A stretch of DNA of 6,617 bases from JBCCCJ01 sp039029315. Lineage in GTDB: Bacteria > Bacteroidota > Bacteroidia > J057. Shown here in pieces: positions 1 to 5,165 of this stretch. Made by a program: the position numbers and the translations under genes. The first letter of the stretch is position 1. Each line of letters starts with the position of its first letter. Below the pieces are notes generated by a model. It was not told the DNA's origin. It worked only from the letters and a program-made list of their open reading frames with translations, and did no database searches. Location of the stretch: positions 1-6,617 of the forward strand of contig JBCCGK010000208.1 of NCBI GenBank assembly GCA_039029315.1, given 5' to 3'.

Positions 1-258
1 CGAGATCGCCATCAAGGTAAATGCAAGAAGGAGAAACCGTGTTATCACTGCAAAAAGACCAGCCATCATCGAAGCCTGTGCCCCAGTCATGCCAAAGGGG
101 AACAAAGAAGTACAGAAAATGGAATGGTAGCTGATGACGAGGAGAATAATCAAGAGGAGACCTTGATTGAAGAAGAAGGACTTCTATCAGCAGGAGAAAA
201 TGTCATTATGCAGACCGCCCTGGTTGAAGCAATGGATGGAGAAGAGTCATGTTCGGAG
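1..258 (+). repeat. Direct terminal repeat, left copy (pairs with 6360-6617)
   Basis: Bases 1-258 match 6360-6617 at 254 of 258 positions with no gap. The differences are at 100 (G to A), 217 (G to T), 240 (A to G) and 255 (G to A). The repeat lies in the end of nucleocapsid and the linker to protease, not in an LTR, so it marks where the window re-enters the same unit after 6359 bases. Confidence 0.97.
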
Positions 259-3200
259 ACCACTAGAGTACTAATGGATACCGGAAGCAGTCGCACATAT
301 ATCACTGAGGAACTTGTTGAGAAACTAAAACTGAGAACTGAGGATAAAAACCGATTGACCGTCTATACCTTCGGGGGTAAAAAGCCAAAGGAAATGACTT
401 CACCTGTAGTAACGATTGTACTGAAATCGAAAGACGGAAACATACTGAAAGTCAAAGCTAATGTAGTGCCTAAGATATGTGCACAAATAAACCGTCATCC
501 CGTTCATTTGAAAGACAAAATGAAATTCCGGAGAACTTTCAGACTAGCAGACACATTACCAACAAGCCGTGAAGCATCAACCATTGGTGTTTTGATCGGA
601 AACGACTACTACAATGACGTCATGACCGGAGAAAGAAAGCAAGTACAGGAAGGATTATTTGTGTTAAAGTCAAAATTCGGATGGGTGGTATCAGGACGCA
701 CCAAGAGTATCAATAAGCAAGACACAGAGAGCAGTTTGTTCGTGATGACACACTCATCAAGCAACATCTTACCTGACATCCATCAAGTTACAGCCGCAGA
801 CGACTCTCTACCAACACCACCTAACCTTGAAGATTTCTGGAATTTGGAGACAATCGGGATCAAACCAGACGAACCCAATAACGCAGACGAAATCACCATA
901 GAGATGTTTAAAGATACCATCACAAAAGAAGGGTACCGTTACTTCATTAGCTGGCCTTGGAGGGATGAAGATCACGATTTACTACCAGAGAATTATGAAC
1001 TCTCACTAGGAAGACTGAAATCCCTGGCAAAACGATTGGAGAAAGATCCAGACCTTTTCAAACGATATAACGAAATTATTCAGACACAAGCTAAAAAGGG
1101 GATGATTGAGAAAGTGAATGTTTCTGACATGAACAATGCAAACAAGAAGCATTACATTCCTCACCACGTCGTTGTCAAGCCAGAAAGCACAACAACAAAG
1201 TTGAGAATTGTCTACGATGCATCTGCAAAGACGAAAAAGAGCAACAAAAGCTTGAATGAATGTCTTTACAGAGGCCCAGTCATAATGGAAGACTTGTGTG
1301 GATTGCTCTTGAGATTTAGAACGCAGAAGATTGGGATCGTATCAGATATTGAAAAGGCATTCCTACAGATTGGTATCCAAAAGGACCAACGGGATGTTAC
1401 CAGATTCCTGTGGTTGAAAGACGTCACCAAGCCAGTCACTAACGACAATTTACAGATATACCGATTCGCAAGAGTACCATTTGGTATCATTTCAAGCCCA
1501 TTCCTTCTTGGTGCCACGATCCAGCATCACATCAAAGAATCAAGCACATCAATAGCAAGGAAGATCAAGGACAACATCTATGTGGACAACATCATCACTG
1601 GAGCCAACAGTAAGGACGAAGCAGTCGAACTGTACAAGAATGCCAAGGATTTATTCCGTGACGCTTCAATGAATCTACGAGAATGGATAACAAGTTCAAA
1701 GGAAGTTAACAATCAAATCGCACCTGAAGATCGAGTTGAAGGTATAACAACTAAAGTATTGGGACTGAACTGGAACACTGAATCTGATGAATTATCAATC
1801 TTAGCAAAGAAATTCAGCTCAACCGAACAAGCTTCAACAAAACGAGAGATTCTGGCAACCATTGCATCAATATACGACCCCCTCGGAATGATGAGCCCAA
1901 CCATCATCAAACTGAAGATTTTCTTACAAGATCTTTGGAAAAAGGACATAGATTGGGATGAGCCATTGAGCGAAGATGACAGAGAAGTGTGGTTGGAATT
2001 GACCAAAGGTTTGAATGAACTAGCCACGATACAAATTCCACGATTCATTGGAAATGAGAAGCCACAACTACTAGGATTCTGTGATGCATCAAAGAAAGCG
2101 TACGCCACAGCTATCTACCTTCGAACAGAAATTGATGGTACACCCCACATTAATCTGATCTTTGCAAAGACACGAAACGCACCAAAGGAGAAGAAGGTCA
2201 AACCAAAGAAAACAAAGAAGGGCAAAGCCAAAAGTCAGAAAACGAAAAAGAAGATGACTATTCCAAGACTTGAACTGATGTCAGCACTGATCGCAACAAG
2301 GGCACTTCGTTTCATTGCCAAGGAGCTTGGACTCAACGATAAACAAATGATGCTATGGACAGATTCCAAATGCGTTTTGGATTGGCTGAAACAAAAGGAC
2401 AACAAAGATGTATTTGTCAGAAACCGGGTGAACGAAATCATCAAAGACAATGACATCAACTTCAGATACATCAACACTAAGCATAACCCAGCTGATATAC
2501 CAACCAAGGGAATGACCACTGAAGAATTGAAGATAAGTGATTTGTGGTGGCATGGTCCAGAATGGCTGAAGAAAAGCATAGATCAATGGCCAACTTGGGA
2601 TGTGGACCAAATCAACAAAGACTCCATTGAAAGGATACTGGAGACAAAAGACAACGAAACAAACGTCATCTACGAAACATCTGTTCCAGCTTCTACAATC
2701 AACAGAGGGACAGAAGAAGTCATAAAACCACCATTTGGAATTCAAGCAGAAAAGTATTCATCAATTACGAAGATTCTTCGCATCACCGCATACGCAAACC
2801 GTTTTGTACTTAAGACAAGGAAGATGGGTACCGCAAAAAATCATTTGTCGGCAGAGGAAATTGAAGCAGCCACGACACTATGGATCAAATATCTACAAAA
2901 GAAACACTACCTGACAAGAAGCAAAGGAGAAGTTACATTAAACAAGAAGACATCAACCAATCAACTCAATCCGCACCTGTATCCGAACGGTATCATCAGA
3001 TGTCACAGTCGACTGACGAACGCTGATTTGCCACGAGACACAATCGAACCAATACTCCTACCAAGAAACGAGAGATTTGTTCAACTGATGATCGAAGATA
3101 CACACAGAAGACTGTTTCATGCCGGAGTCAACCATACATTGTCAGAGATAAGAACAAAGTATTGGATTCCACAAGGACGAGCAGAAGTCAAATACGTACT

Positions 3201-4440
3201 GAAGCGTTGCAAAATCTGCCGAAAACACCAAGGTGGACCGTACAAGATGCCAGCGATGTCACCGTGGCCCAAGAGCAAGCTTACAAGATCGATTCCGTTC
3301 AAAAGGACTGGACTGGACTACTTCGGGCCGTTATACGTGAAGCAAACAGATGGTTCAACCCAAAAAGTCTGGGTGTGTCTTTTCACCTGCGTCGTGGTGA
3401 GGGCCATTCACCTGGAGATTGTCAACGACCTGACAGCCGAGGAATTCATCATGGCACTGCGTCGATTCATAGCAAGAAGGGGAAAACCGAGCCACATCAT
3501 CTCCGACAACGCTTCGCAATTCAAGTTAGCCAACTCAACAATCGACTTAGCATGGAATAAAGTAATCACCGATGAAGCAGTGACGTCATACATTGCCAAC
3601 GAGGGAATCAAATGGTCATTTATTGTCGAGCTGTCTCCCTGGATGGGAGGCTTTTATGAAAGACTTGTGGGAAGCAGCAAGGTGGCATTGAAGAAAGCAA
3701 TTGGACAAAAACTTCTCACCTCCATACAACTGCAGACGTATCTTGCAGAAACAGAAGCCATATTGAATACAAGACCACTCATATACATTGGAGAAGATTT
3801 GAATGATGGAACCACAATCACTCCATCACACTTCCTGTCACCCAACACAAAGACAGGAACACCAACACTTGAAGACCAAGACGAAATCAAAGACCCGACC
3901 TACGTCGATGGAAAAATGGAATCAAAGGAAATGCTACTGGACACTTGGAAAAAGGGACAACGAATGCTAGAATTATTTTGGAAGATTTGGAAGACAGATT
4001 ATCTTCTGAACCTCCGTGAACGATCAAAATCATATCTTTCATCACCACGAATTCAAGCACACGAGAAGCCAAATGTAGGAGACATCGTACAGCTCAAAGA
4101 AGCCACACCAAGAGGATCCTGGAAACTCGGAAAGATCACCGAATTGATCACCAGCAGCGACGGAAACGTGAGAGCAGCGAAAGTTTTACTCGCAACAAGA
4201 AACATCGTCAATCGCTCATTAAATTTACTGTATCCATTGGAATGTGAAAACGATTTCACAGATAATCTGAACGATGAAAACATTAATCATAACACCGATA
4301 CTGAGGACGCCAGAAACACTCAAGAGAACGACATTGATCAAACTAAAGAAAACGAAGTTCAACCTGTACGACGCTCAACAAGACGAGCAGCAATCGAAGC
4401 TCGAGATCGAATTTACGGACAAAACTTAACTGACGAATAA
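1..4440 (+). CDS. Gag-Pol polyprotein, 5'-partial (copy A): nucleocapsid end, protease, RT, RNase H, integrase
   Basis: This is the replication polyprotein of a BEL/Pao element. The frame is open from base 1, giving 1479 residues before TAA at 4438-4440. The ATG at 124 is only an internal methionine, because the frame upstream of it encodes the end of one zinc knuckle and a complete second one. Numbering residues from base 1, the order is: CCHC knuckle (14-27), protease with DTG (93-95), RT with SDIEKAF (Asp449) and YVDN (Asp529), RNase H (Asp695, Glu758, Asp788, and HNPAD from 828), the WWHGP motif after RNase H, integrase zinc finger (His1035, His1040, Cys1070, Cys1073), integrase core (Asp1106, Asp1169, Glu1220), DUF5641-type domain (about 1357-1414) and an acidic then basic tail. 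There is no internal stop or frameshift. The missing N-terminus is represented by the second copy at 5166. Oddities are the YVDN box and a lysine-rich insertion in RNase H. The 25 bases after the stop lead directly into the LTR, leaving no room for env. Confidence 0.95.
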   Translation, partial: RDRHQGKCKKEKPCYHCKKTSHHRSLCPSHAKGEQRSTENGMVADDEENNQEETLIEEEGLLSAGENVIMQTALVEAMDGEESCSETTRVLMDTGSSRTYITEELVEKLKLRTEDKNRLTVYTFGGKKPKEMTSPVVTIVLKSKDGNILKVKANVVPKICAQINRHPVHLKDKMKFRRTFRLADTLPTSREASTIGVLIGNDYYNDVMTGERKQVQEGLFVLKSKFGWVVSGRTKSINKQDTESSLFVMTHSSSNILPDIHQVTAADDSLPTPPNLEDFWNLETIGIKPDEPNNADEITIEMFKDTITKEGYRYFISWPWRDEDHDLLPENYELSLGRLKSLAKRLEKDPDLFKRYNEIIQTQAKKGMIEKVNVSDMNNANKKHYIPHHVVVKPESTTTKLRIVYDASAKTKKSNKSLNECLYRGPVIMEDLCGLLLRFRTQKIGIVSDIEKAFLQIGIQKDQRDVTRFLWLKDVTKPVTNDNLQIYRFARVPFGIISSPFLLGATIQHHIKESSTSIARKIKDNIYVDNIITGANSKDEAVELYKNAKDLFRDASMNLREWITSSKEVNNQIAPEDRVEGITTKVLGLNWNTESDELSILAKKFSSTEQASTKREILATIASIYDPLGMMSPTIIKLKIFLQDLWKKDIDWDEPLSEDDREVWLELTKGLNELATIQIPRFIGNEKPQLLGFCDASKKAYATAIYLRTEIDGTPHINLIFAKTRNAPKEKKVKPKKTKKGKAKSQKTKKKMTIPRLELMSALIATRALRFIAKELGLNDKQMMLWTDSKCVLDWLKQKDNKDVFVRNRVNEIIKDNDINFRYINTKHNPADIPTKGMTTEELKISDLWWHGPEWLKKSIDQWPTWDVDQINKDSIERILETKDNETNVIYETSVPASTINRGTEEVIKPPFGIQAEKYSSITKILRITAYANRFVLKTRKMGTAKNHLSAEEIEAATTLWIKYLQKKHYLTRSKGEVTLNKKTSTNQLNPHLYPNGIIRCHSRLTNADLPRDTIEPILLPRNERFVQLMIEDTHRRLFHAGVNHTLSEIRTKYWIPQGRAEVKYVLKRCKICRKHQGGPYKMPAMSPWPKSKLTRSIPFKRTGLDYFGPLYVKQTDGSTQKVWVCLFTCVVVRAIHLEIVNDLTAEEFIMALRRFIARRGKPSHIISDNASQFKLANSTIDLAWNKVITDEAVTSYIANEGIKWSFIVELSPWMGGFYERLVGSSKVALKKAIGQKLLTSIQLQTYLAETEAILNTRPLIYIGEDLNDGTTITPSHFLSPNTKTGTPTLEDQDEIKDPTYVDGKMESKEMLLDTWKKGQRMLELFWKIWKTDYLLNLRERSKSYLSSPRIQAHEKPNVGDIVQLKEATPRGSWKLGKITELITSSDGNVRAAKVLLATRNIVNRSLNLLYPLECENDFTDNLNDENINHNTDTEDARNTQENDIDQTKENEVQPVRRSTRRAAIEARDRIYGQNLTDE
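40..81 (+). other. CCHC zinc knuckle of nucleocapsid (copy A)
   Basis: The translation shows Cys-x2-Cys-x4-His-x4-Cys (residues 14, 17, 22 and 27 from base 1), the canonical retroviral zinc knuckle that binds RNA. The His and last Cys of a preceding knuckle (residues 4 and 8) lie before it; its first two cysteines are cut off by the window start. The same three-knuckle block is complete in copy B at 6258-6440. Its place in frame upstream of the protease shows that the polyprotein begins well before ATG 124. Confidence 0.88.
124..720 (+). other. Aspartic protease domain of Pol (DUF1758-type, DTG active site)
   Basis: This is the retropepsin-like domain that cleaves the polyprotein. The active-site triad Asp-Thr-Gly lies at 277-285, in the context VLMDTGSSRTYI, followed by a hydrophobic beta-strand-rich stretch. 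A second conserved block reads GVLIGNDYYNDVMTGE (about 586-633), then KSKFGWVVSGR. This matches the BEL/Pao pattern of an IG-D-YY block followed by a K-FGW-SG block that closes the DUF1758 domain. Only one DTG is present, as expected for an enzyme active as a homodimer. The acidic segment at about 130-200 is a linker from nucleocapsid. The domain boundaries are estimates. Confidence 0.85.
820..1760 (+). other. Reverse transcriptase domain of Pol with YVDN box
   Basis: The RNA- and DNA-dependent DNA polymerase of the element. It starts with the BEL/Pao entry block LEDFWNLETIGI (about 823-858). Conserved pieces in order are HHVVVKPES, LRIVYDASAK (about 1201-1230), LNECLYRGP, the motif A catalytic aspartate in SDIEKAFLQI (Asp at 1345-1347), TRFLW, the RVPFGIISSPFLL block (about 1471-1509), and motif C at 1579-1590, which reads Tyr-Val-Asp-Asn. 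The usual motif is YVDD, so the second catalytic-site aspartate is replaced by asparagine. The reading frame is intact around it, which makes decay less likely than a lineage-specific variant. I have a loose recollection of YVDN in other BEL/Pao RTs but cannot verify it here. Confidence 0.92.
1760..2515 (+). other. RNase H region of Pol (Pao peptidase_A17-type segment)
   Basis: This domain degrades RNA in the RNA-DNA hybrid. It begins after KVLGLNW, a conserved block of the segment databases call Pao retrotransposon peptidase (A17). Then come IASIYDPLGMMSP (about 1861-1899), the LWKKDIDWDEPL segment and the RNase H acidic residues: Asp in GFCDAS (2083-2085), Glu in PRLELMSAL (2272-2274), Asp in WTDSK (2362-2364), and the HNPAD motif with His at 2482 and Asp at 2494. 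All four classic positions are filled. Between the first aspartate and the glutamate lies an unusually lysine-rich run (2185-2253), longer than the short basic loop I expect there. WWHGPEWL at 2545-2568 marks the boundary towards integrase. Confidence 0.88.
3060..3730 (+). other. Integrase: HHCC zinc finger and DDE catalytic core
   Basis: The enzyme that inserts the cDNA into host chromosomes. The N-terminal zinc-binding domain shows His (3103), x4, His (3118), x29, Cys (3208), x2, Cys (3217), the standard HHCC layout (Integrase_H2C2). The catalytic triad is Asp in GLDYFGP (3316-3318), Asp in IISDNASQF (3505-3507) and Glu in PWMGGFYERLVG (3658-3660). Fifty residues separate the second Asp and the Glu. 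This is longer than the 35 of retroviruses but, as I recall it, usual for BEL/Pao integrases, which carry an insertion there. The downstream segment with LNTRPLIYI is also typical of this superfamily. All catalytic residues are present, so the enzyme may be functional. Confidence 0.93.
4066..4242 (+). other. DUF5641-type C-terminal integrase domain
   Basis: The segment PNVGDIVQLKE, PRGSWKLGKI, SSDGNVRAAKV and ending in LLYPLE reads as the small beta-barrel-like domain found at the C-terminus of BEL/Pao integrases (DUF5641). It probably corresponds to the DNA-binding C-terminal domain of retroviral integrases; that role is inferred from position. A Ser/Asp/Asn-rich acidic tail follows, then a basic stretch at 4369-4410 (RRSTRRAAIEARDR), before the stop at 4440. 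Confidence 0.82.
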
Positions 4441-4451
4441 ATCGTCATTTA

Positions 4452-4465
4452 TTTGCCGTCGGGAA
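4452..4465 (+). promoter_or_regulatory. Candidate polypurine tract (plus-strand primer) at the 3' LTR edge
   Basis: The bases just before the LTR, ending in GTCGGGAA, are where the RNase H-resistant primer for plus-strand synthesis must lie. The purine run GGGAA is short and interrupted by pyrimidines, so by composition this is a weak tract. It is assigned by its position directly against the TGT start of the LTR. As I recall them, BEL/Pao elements often have a G-rich tract of this kind. Confidence 0.5.
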
Positions 4466-4517
4466 TGTCGCGAACACCGCGAAACTTAATGGACAGTTCT
4501 AGATATTTTACATTAAG

Positions 4518-4540
4518 TTCCAGTCACGTATGAACTGGAA
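4518..4540. repeat. Inverted repeat in U3, 7-bp arms
   Basis: TTCCAGT and ACTGGAA are perfect inverted arms around a 9-base spacer (CACGTATGA), near the start of U3. It could be a dimeric protein-binding site or a hairpin in the 3' end of the RNA. With this arm length some such repeats arise by chance. Confidence 0.5.
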
Positions 4541-4615
4541 GTCAAAAGCACCTGATAGACTTAGAAACCGTATTCTATTTCGTAGAATCTCGTGCTCGCT
4601 GGAACATGCGTTTGC

Positions 4616-4623
4616 TGACGTCA
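4616..4623. promoter_or_regulatory. CRE-like palindrome TGACGTCA in U3
   Basis: A perfect eight-base cAMP-response-element palindrome lies about 170 bp upstream of the TATA box, within the U3 promoter region. Factors of the CREB/ATF bZIP family bind this sequence in animals. LTR promoters often use such host sites, but function here is inferred from sequence and position only. Two more identical palindromes occur in the coding region at 615-622 and 3581-3588. Confidence 0.4.
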
Positions 4624-4794
4624 AAGGCTTACGACAAGCAAATTTCTTTATGAACGTTTACGTCTTCAAGCACGTTTCATATTTTATATACTTAAGTCGT
4701 CATTTATTATGTATCATATTATTTGGAAATATTATATTTAGGGAAATATGCTTTATCATCATATTATATATGCACCTGCTAGGAAACGAGAAAC

Positions 4795-4802
4795 TATATA
4801 AA
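4795..4802 (+). promoter_or_regulatory. TATA box of LTR promoter
   Basis: TATATAAA is a good match to the RNA polymerase II TATA consensus and lies in the 3' half of the LTR, where U3 should end. Transcription would be expected to start about 25-32 bases downstream, near 4825-4832. That would define the start of R. The surrounding LTR is AT-rich, so other TATA-like strings (for instance near 4686) exist; this one has the best sequence and the best distance to the primer-binding site. Confidence 0.6.
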
Positions 4803-4817
4803 CTCGATAGGATTTAT

Positions 4818-4823
4818 ATTAAA
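4818..4823 (+). terminator. Possible polyadenylation signal ATTAAA in LTR
   Basis: ATTAAA, the commonest variant of the AATAAA hexamer, lies at the predicted U3/R border. A signal placed just upstream of R is used by several retroelements to cleave the 3' LTR copy only. No AATAAA was seen in the LTR. The AT-richness makes a chance match quite possible. Confidence 0.3.
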
Positions 4824-4947
4824 GCACTTACTTTCTGACTTTTACGTAGTCATTATGCACTAGATGTTTGTACTACTTATTTCGAAAAGAAGAAATTTAA
4901 GTCAATTATCCTAAAACCTCGAATTGATCGTTACCGCCGCAACAAAT

Positions 4948-4965
4948 TGGTAGCAGAGGGTGGTT
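4948..4965 (+). promoter_or_regulatory. Primer-binding site, complementary to initiator-Met tRNA 3' end
   Basis: TGGTAGCAGAGG followed by GTGGTT matches the reverse complement of the 3' end of animal initiator methionine tRNA (from memory TGGTAGCAGAGGATGGTT in vertebrates) at 17 of 18 positions. It begins three bases after the LTR end, the normal place for the minus-strand primer. The TGG start complements the CCA tail of tRNA. The exact tRNA should be confirmed against the host's own genes. Confidence 0.78.
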
Positions 4966-5165
4966 AAATTCGTCGTTTTATGGATTGGATAGGATTACAA
5001 AGGAGATATCATCTGTTATAGAAGAGAAAAATTTCAAGAATGAAATTTTAACAAACATTAGTAATCAATTATTCACGAGGTACATCTTTTATTACAAAGG
5101 ATCTTTTATATTTGAGAACATTCCAGACGATTAAACAGGAGTAAACGAGAAAAACAAACAAAACA
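4966..5165 (+). other. Untranslated leader between PBS and gag, with two short upstream ORFs
   Basis: These 200 bases are AT-rich and contain no gene. They hold two short upstream ORFs, at 4980-5021 (13 residues) and 5040-5051 (3 residues). Two further ones lie in the predicted R/U5 at 4855-4863 and 4864-4914. After 5051 no ATG occurs until the gag start. The leader is where packaging and dimerisation signals would be expected, but I cannot identify one by eye. Confidence 0.6.

Larger units (their letters stand above)
4466..4944 (+). repeat. Long terminal repeat (single copy in window, about 479 bp)
   Basis: The limits are inferred from three agreeing signals. It starts TGTCGCG 25 bases after the pol stop. 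It ends CGCAACA three bases before the primer-binding site. These ends form an inverted repeat matching at 6 of 7 positions with the TG...CA termini of LTRs. Inside is an AT-rich U3 with a TATA box at 4795-4802, so R and U5 would occupy roughly 4825-4944. Because the window is permuted, this one LTR is both the 3' LTR of copy A and the 5' LTR of copy B. No second LTR is available to confirm the ends by alignment, so the exact boundaries could shift by a few bases. Confidence 0.82.

Noticed and set aside
124..126. ATG 124 as the start of Pol
   Set aside because: The frame is open upstream and encodes conserved zinc-knuckle residues; copy B shows the true start at the gag ATG.
1195..1760. Prokaryotic reverse transcriptase system (retron, diversity-generating element or group II intron)
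   Set aside because: The RT is fused to Gag, protease, RNase H and DDE integrase in BEL/Pao order, next to an LTR and a tRNA primer site.
3162..3560. 132-codon plus-strand ORF inside integrase
   Set aside because: It overlaps the integrase zinc finger and core in a different frame and has no recognisable motif.
4442..4708. 12-base direct repeat TCGTCATTTATT at 4442-4453 and 4697-4708, as possible LTR or target-site duplication
   Set aside because: It is too short to be significant in 6.6 kb, lies at no structural boundary, and does not agree with the TGT/ACA ends.
4530..4838. 102-codon plus-strand ORF with hydrophobic stretches, possible env-like gene
   Set aside because: It lies wholly inside the LTR, crosses the TATA box and is AT-rich; its hydrophobic residues follow from the T-rich composition. 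No signal peptide or env motif is visible.
4948..4965. Fragment of a tRNA gene
   Set aside because: Only the complement of the 3' end is present, with no cloverleaf around it; position next to the LTR end explains it as a primer-binding site.
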